In this document: piece after piece, positions 15,300-21,903 of the stretch | Position numbering within the stretch: position 1 is the first letter of the stretch | Layout of the letters: every line of letters starts with the position of its first letter | Notes under the pieces: model-generated | Seen by the model: only the letters and a program-made list of their open reading frames with translations | The model's database searches: none | What the model was told of the DNA's origin: nothing | Origin: Gudongella sp964604145 | GTDB taxonomy: Bacteria; Bacillota; Clostridia; Tissierellales; Tissierellaceae | DNA: 24,939 nucleotides | Reading direction: 5' to 3' | NCBI GenBank assembly: GCA_964604145.1 | Contig: CAZRXS010000017.1 | Location: 1-24,939, forward strand | Program-made: the position numbers and the translations under genes

Positions 15300-16589
15300 T
15301 TAAGGACATTCATGCATCATAATATCTAAGATTACCGAGTCTGTATTATTCATTCCTATATTTGAAACTAATGCTAAGTTAGCTATGGATTCTTCTGCAG
15401 TATCTCCAAGGATTCCATTATCAGAAGGAATTTCGATGCCCTTTAATGCCATTCCAGAAGCATCAAGTGCTGCATCTACGGAGATGCTCAATTTGTAAGA
15501 ACAGCCAATTTTTGCGCCATCACAGAACATGCCTGAAACTCCAGCTATCATATTATTTATAGCAGCTCTTACTTTATTATTATTACCACTTTGTAAGTAT
15601 GTTAAACCTGCAGCACTTCCAACTCCTGCAGCCACACCACAACCACAAATAGGACTTAAAGCTCCAATTTGAACCTTTATAAAGATAGTGACTAAATGGC
15701 TTAAAGCCACTGCTCTAATTATCTTTTCATCAGAGTATTCTTTGTCTTTTCCAACAATTGAAATTGGTATTATAGCTACTAAACCATGATTACCTGAACC
15801 AGCGCTACTCATAACAGGTAAGGGATAGCCTGACATCCTAGCTTCAGATGCAGCCACGGTATAAGCTTTTGCCTTTGTACTTGTATTTACTATATTGTTT
15901 TTATAATGTTTAGAAATACCTATTCCCAAATCAACATTTAGGCCAATATCTGCTAGTAATAGGTTCATATTTATGCCATCCTTGATAAAAAGAAGTTCAT
16001 TTATATCTTCTGTACTTACATATTCAATCAACTGATCTATATTATAATTCATTATTCTATATTTTATTTCTTTGTTTTCTAACTTTTCAATCAAGCCAAG
16101 TTCATCTTTAGGATTATTATCTAAGATAATAATGTCATTTAAAGACTCAAAGACAATATTAGAGTGAGCATCTTTGATTATAACTTTAGAGATATCTTTA
16201 CCAGATTTAGCTTCTACACCTATGTAGAGTGAAGTTAATGATTTATCAAGTTTTATTTTAATGATTTTTCTATTTAGAATTTCTTTTGCTTTTAAAACGC
16301 TATCATCAGTAACATCTTTAAAAACTTCTAGTCCATATTCAGATTTTCCCACACATAAAGCCAATGCTACTGCAAATTCTAAACCAACATCCTTTGTACC
16401 AGGTATTCCTACGCTTAATGCATTTTTAAATATATTTTTATTTACTGTTATATGGATGCTTTCGACATCCTTAGCTAAAATTTCTTGCGCCCTTGCAGCT
16501 GCTAATGCCACTGCACCTGGTTCTGTACAGCCTAAGGCAGGTTTAACTTGAGTTTTTAAAATTTCTCTAATTGTATTATAACTTATCAT
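15300..16589 (-). CDS. cdsB: L-cysteine desulfidase (CdsB/CyuA, UPF0597 family)
   Basis: 429 aa iron-sulfur enzyme of the serine-dehydratase-like UPF0597 family. The family includes archaeal L-cysteine desulfidase and E. coli CyuA, which convert L-cysteine to pyruvate, sulfide and ammonia without PLP. Visible: catalytic-type C21 in VKPALGCTEPGAVALA, the SSAGSGNHGLVAIIPI segment, and clustered cysteines CGC (315, 317), C356 and C363 (MFCDGAKIGCSYK), several of which would hold the 4Fe-4S cluster. GGGGTG ribosome site. Transcription starts from a sigma-54-type promoter just upstream and is divergent from a sigma-54 activator gene. I recall a cysteine-induced CdsB controlled by SigL and an activator named CdsR in Clostridioides difficile; this looks like the same arrangement. 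Other UPF0597 members may prefer different substrates. Confidence 0.85.
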   Translation of the reverse strand: MISYNTIREILKTQVKPALGCTEPGAVALAAARAQEILAKDVESIHITVNKNIFKNALSVGIPGTKDVGLEFAVALALCVGKSEYGLEVFKDVTDDSVLKAKEILNRKIIKIKLDKSLTSLYIGVEAKSGKDISKVIIKDAHSNIVFESLNDIIILDNNPKDELGLIEKLENKEIKYRIMNYNIDQLIEYVSTEDINELLFIKDGINMNLLLADIGLNVDLGIGISKHYKNNIVNTSTKAKAYTVAASEARMSGYPLPVMSSAGSGNHGLVAIIPISIVGKDKEYSDEKIIRAVALSHLVTIFIKVQIGALSPICGCGVAAGVGSAAGLTYLQSGNNNKVRAAINNMIAGVSGMFCDGAKIGCSYKLSISVDAALDASGMALKGIEIPSDNGILGDTAEESIANLALVSNIGMNNTDSVILDIMMHECP

Positions 16590-16613
16590 TTTATCACCCC
16601 GCCTATATTATTA

Positions 16614-16629
16614 TGCAATAATAAGGCCA
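16614..16629 (-). promoter_or_regulatory. Sigma-54 (RpoN/SigL) promoter of cdsB
   Basis: On the minus strand: TGGC-CTTATTA-TTGCA, with the -24 GG and -12 GC separated by exactly 10 bases and the conserved TGGC and TTGC blocks intact. The predicted start is near 16603, giving a 14-base leader that begins just before the GGGGTG ribosome site. The adjacent gene encodes a sigma-54 activator. Confidence 0.82.
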
Positions 16630-16640
16630 ACAATTCATAA

Positions 16641-16663
16641 GGCTATAAGGTCTAGTTATAGCC
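16641..16663. promoter_or_regulatory. Inverted repeat in the cdsB-cdsR intergenic region
   Basis: Arms GGCTATAA (16641-16648) and TTATAGCC (16656-16663), perfect, 7-base loop. It lies just upstream of the sigma-54 -24 element (centre about 49 bases before the predicted start). It could be an operator for a second regulator. No U-run on either side. Confidence 0.45.
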
Positions 16664-16689
16664 ATTTATAAAAAAGAGTTTTAAATAGC

Positions 16690-16706
16690 TTGAAAAAAAT
16701 TCTCAA
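16690..16706. promoter_or_regulatory. Candidate activator-binding site A
   Basis: TTGAAAAAAATTCTCAA, a near-palindrome of the form TTGARAA-N3-TTYTCAA, centred about 95 bases upstream of the predicted cdsB start. That is the usual distance for sigma-54 enhancer sites. A second copy occurs at 16776-16793. Confidence 0.5.
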
Positions 16707-16775
16707 TAATGATAATGTTATCTTAATAAGGTCTTAGAGACATTTAAATAATAAGAGTTAAATGGGTTCTCAATT

Positions 16776-16793
16776 TTGAAAAACTATTCTCAA
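16776..16793. promoter_or_regulatory. Candidate activator-binding site B
   Basis: TTGAAAA-ACTA-TTCTCAA, the same half-sites as site A with a one-base longer centre, about 182 bases upstream of the cdsB start. A further TTCTCAA at 16767-16773 precedes it, so half-sites are clustered. It lies only about 22 bases before the activator start codon, so the activator may also control its own gene. Confidence 0.5.
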
Positions 16794-16814
16794 GTTTAAG
16801 AAAGGGCGATAAGA

Positions 16815-18539
16815 TTGAGTTTACTAAATAGTATTAGCTTAGAATTACAACATGTTATTGAAGCGATGAATTCTGTGACAGATGTTGACATTACTATTGT
16901 AGATCATAACTTGAAGAGAGTTGTAGGTACTGGCTTACATAGCGAAGCGATTGGAAGAATGGCTCCGAAAAATTCAGCTTTTCACAAATGCCTAGAGACA
17001 GGTGAGCAATATTTTATAAAAAACCCTAGAGACGAGGAGATATGCCTTGCTTGTGAAAATTATGAAAATTGCAATGAACTTGTAGAAGTTTGCTTACCGA
17101 TAAATTACAATAATGAGATAATAGGTGTATTGGGTCTTTGTGCATTTAATGAAAAGGCAAGATCAAACTTATTGACAAATATAGATGGTTATAAGAGATT
17201 TGAGGACCAACTAACTGGAATAATAGAAACGATGCTTAAAGAAAAGGCCTATGGCCAAAAATTAGAGTATATGTCTAATGAGATGTCTACTCTTATAAAC
17301 TCTATTAATGAAGGAATTTTAATCTTAGATATTGACTACAGAATCGTTTCTAAGAATTTGTTTTTAAAGGAAGATTTAAAGCTAGAGAATGAACTGTTTT
17401 TAAATGAAATAATAAGTGATAACACTTTTAATCAGCTTTTAGAAAAAGGCTTTAATGGTGAAGTAGGACCGATAAATTTTTCAAATGGAAATTATATAAT
17501 ACAATCAAATCCTATCTTTGTGAATAATTCAAAACAAGGGTATATACTAATATTTAGTGATTTTAACAAAATGAAACAATCTGTTTTAAGGTCTCATAAA
17601 AATAGGGATATAGTTACATTTGATGATATTATTGGAGAAAGTGAGGCAGTAAAAGCTGTTAGAAGACAAGCTATCCAGGTTGCTAGAAGTGATGCTTCAG
17701 TATTAGTACTTGGTGACACTGGGACAGGTAAAGAAGTATTTGCTAGGGCAATACACTTTTATAGCAATAGGAGTGATGGAGTTTTTATGGCCTTAAACTG
17801 TGGAGCGATTCCTCAAAACCTTATAGAAAGTGAACTCTTTGGATATGAAAAGGGATCTTTTACTGGGGCTAGTCAATCTGGGAAAAAAGGATATTTTGAA
17901 GTTGCAGATGAAGGAACACTTTTTTTAGATGAGATTGGAGAACTTCCATATAATATGCAAGTAAAACTATTAAGAGCTTTAGAAGAAAAAGAGATAACAA
18001 GAGTAGGTGGCCATAAAACTATTAAGGCGAACCCAAGAATAATTTCAGCTTCACATAAAGATATAGCTAAGATGACAAGAGAAGGAACTTTTAGAGAAGA
18101 TCTTTTTTATAGACTTAATATTGTACCACTCCAAATACCACCTTTAAGAGAAAGAGGATATGATGTATTGATACTTGCAAAATTTTTCTTAGAAAAGTTT
18201 GCTAAAGTATACAACAAAAAAATCATTGGCTTTAGTTTAGAAGCTGAAAAATTGCTTTTAAACTACAGTTTTCCTGGAAATATACGAGAATTAAAGAACC
18301 TAGTTGAATATGGAGTGATTTTTGCGGAAGAAGATTTTATCAATAGTAGAGATATTGAATCTAAGATGTTTATTAAAACGACTCAAGATTTTAGACCTTT
18401 AAATGATCTTACAAGAGAATTTGAAAAAGGATTAATTCTTTCAAAGTTGCAATTGCTAGGAGAGGATTTAAATTCCAAGAAAATTTTGGCAAAAGAATTA
18501 GGTATAAGCTTAGCAACACTGTATAGAAAACTCGAATAA
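16815..18539 (+). CDS. Sigma-54-dependent transcriptional activator, probable regulator of cdsB
   Basis: 574 aa. Start is TTG, chosen because AAGGG lies 8 bases upstream and no ATG occurs until codon 18. N-terminal sensor region (about 1-140) carries four cysteines, C77-x2-C80-x5-C86-x6-C93, before EVCLPINYNNEIIGVLGLCAF. A PAS-like domain follows at about 155-255. The AAA+ module (about 270-500) has Walker A GDTGTGKE (300-307), the sigma-54 contact loop GSFTGA (347-352) and Walker B GTLFLDEIGEL. The C-terminus is a Fis-type helix-turn-helix (LNSKKILAKELGISLATLYRKL). It is divergent from a cysteine desulfidase gene with a sigma-54 promoter, so it most likely senses cysteine or a related signal and activates that gene, as CdsR does in C. 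difficile. The ligand is inferred. Confidence 0.92.
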   Translation: MSLLNSISLELQHVIEAMNSVTDVDITIVDHNLKRVVGTGLHSEAIGRMAPKNSAFHKCLETGEQYFIKNPRDEEICLACENYENCNELVEVCLPINYNNEIIGVLGLCAFNEKARSNLLTNIDGYKRFEDQLTGIIETMLKEKAYGQKLEYMSNEMSTLINSINEGILILDIDYRIVSKNLFLKEDLKLENELFLNEIISDNTFNQLLEKGFNGEVGPINFSNGNYIIQSNPIFVNNSKQGYILIFSDFNKMKQSVLRSHKNRDIVTFDDIIGESEAVKAVRRQAIQVARSDASVLVLGDTGTGKEVFARAIHFYSNRSDGVFMALNCGAIPQNLIESELFGYEKGSFTGASQSGKKGYFEVADEGTLFLDEIGELPYNMQVKLLRALEEKEITRVGGHKTIKANPRIISASHKDIAKMTREGTFREDLFYRLNIVPLQIPPLRERGYDVLILAKFFLEKFAKVYNKKIIGFSLEAEKLLLNYSFPGNIRELKNLVEYGVIFAEEDFINSRDIESKMFIKTTQDFRPLNDLTREFEKGLILSKLQLLGEDLNSKKILAKELGISLATLYRKLE

Positions 18540-18559
18540 AAAAGCCCCTTTACGAGGCT
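18535..18559 (-). terminator. Terminator of the MerT-like gene
   Basis: On the minus strand AGCCTC-GTAAA-GGGGCT (18543-18559), six pairs with one G-U, followed by TTTTTTATTC. The last codons and TAA of the MerT-like gene lie within the hairpin. On the plus strand no T-run follows, so it is not an efficient terminator for the activator gene. Confidence 0.75.
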
Positions 18560-18855
18560 AAAAAAATTCTTAATAAAGTTGGATAGTAAAGAACAAATAT
18601 TGAAATTGCAGCTGAAACCCAGAATATAATTTTTGTGGTTTTACTTGCATTTTTCTTTTCTATATTTAAATAAGCTTTATAAAGAAGAAAACCTGTGATA
18701 ATTACAAATAGTGGTTTATACTTTGTCAAATTTGCAAAATAGGCACTACCAATTGATCCCAAACCTAGGGATGCCAAAATAAGGCCACCACTTCAGCAAA
18801 GACTAGCTGCTATGGCTGCAAAAATAGAAGATACACTTATAAATTTTTCTTTCAT
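18550..18855 (-). CDS. MerT-like three-helix membrane transporter with UGA (selenocysteine) in the metal-binding pair
   Basis: Read from ATG 18853-18855 the frame meets TGA at codon 21 (18793-18795) and then continues to TAA at 18550, giving 101 aa. The N-terminus MKEKFISVSSIFAAIAASLC-U-SGG followed by ASLGLGSIGSAYFANLTKYKP matches the first helix of MerT mercury permeases, where a vicinal CC pair binds the metal. Here the second cysteine is UGA, so the pair is C20-U21. Three hydrophobic helices are visible (about 9-32, 41-58, 70-95). The second cysteine pair of classical MerT is absent. GGAGG lies 10 bases upstream, a promoter precedes it, and a terminator follows. A SECIS-like hairpin occurs downstream of the UGA. 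An ATG after the UGA would give only 75 aa and lose the signature. No merA, merP or merR is in the window, so the substrate is unproven. Confidence 0.8.
18753..18777 (-). promoter_or_regulatory. SECIS-like hairpin of the MerT-like gene
   Basis: On the minus strand ATCCC (18772-18768) pairs with GGGAT (18760-18756) around the loop TAGGTTT, with a lower stem TTG/CAA and a two-base GC bulge. The apical loop begins about 25 bases after the UGA codon and contains GGUU, as does the loop in the methyltransferase gene. The G residues are at loop positions 3-4 unless a closing A-U pair forms inside. Position fits the usual bacterial range. Confidence 0.55.
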
Positions 18856-18871
18856 CAACAGAACACCTCCG

Positions 18872-18888
18872 ATACCCTCAGGGGGTTT
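18872..18888. promoter_or_regulatory. Palindrome at the MerT-like gene start site, candidate metal-repressor operator
   Basis: ATACCCTCAGGGGGTTT, an imperfect dyad with C-tract and G-tract halves, overlapping the expected transcription start of the MerT-like gene. The ATACCC...GGG layout recalls operators of CsoR-type copper/metal repressors, but the right half deviates. Low certainty. Confidence 0.35.
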
Positions 18889-18893
18889 ATAAT

Positions 18894-18922
18894 ATTCTAC
18901 CATAAAAAACAAGCTCATACAA
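18894..18922 (-). promoter_or_regulatory. Promoter of the MerT-like gene
   Basis: On the minus strand, -35 TTGTAT (18917-18922) and -10 TAGAAT (18894-18899) with a 17-base spacer, about 40 bases upstream of the ATG. It supports expression of the full frame that includes the UGA. Confidence 0.65.
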
Positions 18923-18937
18923 TATAGTTTTTTTAAA

Positions 18938-18966
18938 TTGCTTGGAAAAAGTATAAATTATATTAT
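18938..18966 (+). promoter_or_regulatory. Promoter of the baeRF-like gene
   Basis: TTGCTT (18938-18943) and TATTAT (18961-18966) with a 17-base spacer, giving an approximately 115-base untranslated leader. Divergent from the MerT-like promoter 16 bases away. Confidence 0.6.
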
Positions 18967-19088
18967 ACTCACTATTGTTTTATTATGGTTTAAAGTGGTA
19001 AGAATATACTAACAGAGGTAGTTTGATTAAAGATTAATTATAGTTTATTGTAATTGGCTAGAATTATTTAATAATGAGGAGGGCGTAT

Positions 19089-20240
19089 ATGGAAAAGTTT
19101 AAATTGGATGATTTAAAAGATCTTATTGGTGAGAGTGAAGATAAGTTAATTTCCATTTATTTACCTACATTTAAAAAAGGAAGTGAAGTTAACAAGGCTA
19201 GAATACAACTTAAAAATCTTCTTAAAGAAGCAGAGGAAAAATTAACTAACAAAGGGATGAACAAAAGAGAAGCAGAAAATTATTTGAAGCCTGCACATAA
19301 GCTTTTAGATGAAACTATGTTCTGGCAATATCAAGAAGATTCTCTAGCTTTATTTATATCGAAGAAAAGATTTAAATATTATAAATTACCTATTAATGTC
19401 GAACCAATAGTTGTAGTGTCTGATGTTTATTATGTTAGACCTTTAATTAAGCTTCTTACATCATCTCTAAATTTTAATATATTGACATTAAGCCAGGATG
19501 AAATAAAGTTGTATAAATGCGACCAATATAGTATTGAAGAAATGGGAACTCCTGAAATCGATGAAATTGTTGAGGATTATATACCTATTGTAGAACTTAA
19601 CAGAGGAGCTAAAAGTCCAAAGGGAGCGGCTTCTTCAGGTGTGGGACCTGGGGTACACGGATATAACGAAATAAGTGAAACTGAAAGAAATGATATTTTA
19701 AATCATCTAAAAAACATAGACAAAGAAGTCTATAAATTGCTAAAAAAGCAAAAAAACCCTATGATCATTTATTCAGTAGATTATATATACCCTATGTATA
19801 AGGATATTTCTAGCTATGATAATATATTGGATAATTTTATAAAGGGTAGTCCACTTGGAGCTAATATAAAAGAAATACATGCAAAAGCAATGGAGATATT
19901 TAGTAAAGAGATAGATGAAAACTATAAAAAAGAGGTTGAGAGATTCGATCGAGTAAAAAACAGTAATCAAGATTTAACCGTAAGCGAAATTAAAGATGCA
20001 GTTAAGGAAGCATATAAAGGATCTGTAGGAACCTTATTTGTATCATATGATGTGCAAGAATGGGGCAAGTTTGATGAACAAAACTTCAGCGTTAATATTT
20101 TAGATCCTGAATCAGATGGAGCAATAGAATTGTTAGACTATGCAGCTTTTGTAACACTTAAAAATGGGGGAAGAGTTTATGTGGCTGACAGAGCTAAGAT
20201 TCCAGAAGCAAGACCATTAGCTGCAGTGTTAAGATATTAA
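19089..20240 (+). CDS. Bacterial archaeo-eukaryotic release-factor-like protein (baeRF family)
   Basis: 383 aa using ATG 19089; the ATG at 19074 overlaps the GAGGAGGG ribosome site itself (19076-19083), so the later one is preferred. N-terminal SEDKLISIYLPTFKKG, the middle Gly-rich loop ASSGVGPGVHGY (where release factors carry their catalytic loop), and the C-terminal GGRVYVADRAKIPEARPLAAVLRY fit the bacterial eRF1-like baeRF group, probably its family 7. A canonical GGQ is not present. These proteins are proposed from comparative genomics to act in ribosome rescue or hibernation. Single-gene unit with its own promoter and strong terminator. Role is inferred from family only. Confidence 0.75.
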   Translation: MEKFKLDDLKDLIGESEDKLISIYLPTFKKGSEVNKARIQLKNLLKEAEEKLTNKGMNKREAENYLKPAHKLLDETMFWQYQEDSLALFISKKRFKYYKLPINVEPIVVVSDVYYVRPLIKLLTSSLNFNILTLSQDEIKLYKCDQYSIEEMGTPEIDEIVEDYIPIVELNRGAKSPKGAASSGVGPGVHGYNEISETERNDILNHLKNIDKEVYKLLKKQKNPMIIYSVDYIYPMYKDISSYDNILDNFIKGSPLGANIKEIHAKAMEIFSKEIDENYKKEVERFDRVKNSNQDLTVSEIKDAVKEAYKGSVGTLFVSYDVQEWGKFDEQNFSVNILDPESDGAIELLDYAAFVTLKNGGRVYVADRAKIPEARPLAAVLRY

Positions 20241-20254
20241 AGATGAAAGTTAAT

Positions 20255-20284
20255 AAGGGTGTGGTATATTACCGCACCTTTATT
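20255..20284 (+). terminator. Terminator after the baeRF-like gene
   Basis: A 12-bp stem, AAGGGTGTGGTA (20255-20266) with TACCGCACCTTT (20270-20281), two G-U pairs, TAT loop, followed by ATT. It begins 14 bases after the stop codon. Confidence 0.82.
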
Positions 20285-20420
20285 CGTCTATTATAGGCAA
20301 ACTTCATCCGCTAACATTTAAACATGCTGATATTTCTTTACTTTTATATTGGCATGGGGTAGTATAGAATTACTTTCAAAGGGTTGGACAAATTATTTAT
20401 TATTTAAAGCAGGTGGAAAG

Positions 20421-21902
20421 ATGAAAGAGAGACAAAGCGGCATATTATTACCCATATCAGCTTTGCCTGGAAAATATGGAATTGGTGATTTTGGACAAGC
20501 GGCCTATTCTTTTGTGGATTTTCTCGAAAACTCTAAACAGAAAAATTGGCAAATCTTGCCACTTGGAGTTACAAGCTTCGGGGACTCTCCCTACCAATGC
20601 ATTTCATCCTATGCAGGCAATCCATATTTTATTGATTTAGATAAGTTGATAGCACAAGGGTATCTTTTAGATGAAGATATCAAACAGTTGGATTTAGGGA
20701 AAGATCCCAATAAGATTGATTATGCAAAACTTTACAATAATAAATACAAGCTTTTAAGAATTGCATACGACAATTCAAAAAGAGAACTTAATAAGCAGCT
20801 TGAAGCTTTCTATATTAAAAACAAGTCCTGGCTTAGAGAATTCGCATTATTTATGACTTTAAAGAAGGCTCATAAGGACAAAGCTTGGCAAGAGTGGGAA
20901 GTTAAGTATAAAGGTTTTAACAACCCAGAAGTAGAAGTTTTCGAAGAAGAACAAAAGGATAATATATATTTCTGGGTTTTCACCCAATACTATTTTATTA
21001 GACAATGGAAAGATTTAAAAAAGTATGCAAATAAAAAAGATATTAAAATTATTGGTGATTTACCAATATACGTAGCTAGCGATAGCTCCGATGTATGGGC
21101 TCATCCACAGTTTTTTGATTTGGATGAACAGTTTTACCCTAAGACTGTAGCAGGGGTTCCTAATGACGATTTTTCTCCTACAGGACAACTATGGGGAAAT
21201 CCAATTTATAATTGGGAAGTTATTAGGGAAGATGACTTTAGTTTTTGGGTCGATAGAATAGAATATTGCTTTTATCTATATGATACTCTTAGGATAGATC
21301 ATTTTAGAGGATTTGAAGCTTATTGGGAAATTCCTTTTACTTCTTCAACAGCAACTATTGGAAGATGGGTAAAGGGTCCAGGTATTGAACTATTTGATAA
21401 AATCAAAGAAGAACTTGGAGAGTTAGATATTATTGTCGAAGATCTTGGCTTTCAAACTCAAGGAGTATTAGACTTAATTGAAAATACTGGATTTCCTGGA
21501 ATGAAAATTCTCCAATTTGGATTTAACCCATTAGATGATAGCGATAATTTACCTCATAATTATATAAACAATCTAGTTGTCTATACTGGAACTCATGATA
21601 ATAAGACTGTTAGAGAATGGCTTAAAACAGCCCCATTATTAGAAAAAAAATATGCTGTAGAATATCTTAATTTAAATAAGAAAGAAACTTATAACTGGGG
21701 TTTAATTCGAGGTATTTGGAGTAGTGTTGCTTATTTAGCAATAGCACAGTTGCAAGATTTTTTAAATCTTGGTGAGAAAGCAAGAATGAATATTCCTGCT
21801 ACTCTAGGGGGTAATTGGACATGGCGATTTAAAGAAGAGGACTTAGATAAAAAGCTATCAGATAAAATTGCAAAGCTTACATTAACATATAGGAGGGTAT
21901 AA
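20421..21902 (+). CDS. malQ: 4-alpha-glucanotransferase (amylomaltase)
   Basis: 493 aa, full length for the GH77 family. It transfers alpha-1,4-glucan segments between maltodextrins, releasing glucose and supplying longer chains to phosphorylase. Start at 20421 (MKERQSGILLPISALPGKYG) has AGGTGG upstream and matches the family N-terminus; an upstream frame to 20349 is not conserved. Catalytic regions: DTLRIDHFRGFEAYW (nucleophile Asp), IIVEDLG (acid/base Glu) and YTGTHDNKTVREW (third Asp). A region after the preceding terminator (20285-20420) holds only weak promoter-like matches (TTTACT-17-TAGTAT). One base separates it from glgP, so the two form an operon. Confidence 0.95.
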   Translation: MKERQSGILLPISALPGKYGIGDFGQAAYSFVDFLENSKQKNWQILPLGVTSFGDSPYQCISSYAGNPYFIDLDKLIAQGYLLDEDIKQLDLGKDPNKIDYAKLYNNKYKLLRIAYDNSKRELNKQLEAFYIKNKSWLREFALFMTLKKAHKDKAWQEWEVKYKGFNNPEVEVFEEEQKDNIYFWVFTQYYFIRQWKDLKKYANKKDIKIIGDLPIYVASDSSDVWAHPQFFDLDEQFYPKTVAGVPNDDFSPTGQLWGNPIYNWEVIREDDFSFWVDRIEYCFYLYDTLRIDHFRGFEAYWEIPFTSSTATIGRWVKGPGIELFDKIKEELGELDIIVEDLGFQTQGVLDLIENTGFPGMKILQFGFNPLDDSDNLPHNYINNLVVYTGTHDNKTVREWLKTAPLLEKKYAVEYLNLNKKETYNWGLIRGIWSSVAYLAIAQLQDFLNLGEKARMNIPATLGGNWTWRFKEEDLDKKLSDKIAKLTLTYRRV

Positions 21903-21903
21903 T

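Noticed and set aside
18550..18777. 75-aa protein starting after the UGA as the real MerT-like gene
   Set aside because: No ribosome site before that ATG, and it would lose most of helix 1 and the metal-binding pair, while an ATG with GGAGG exists upstream in the same frame.
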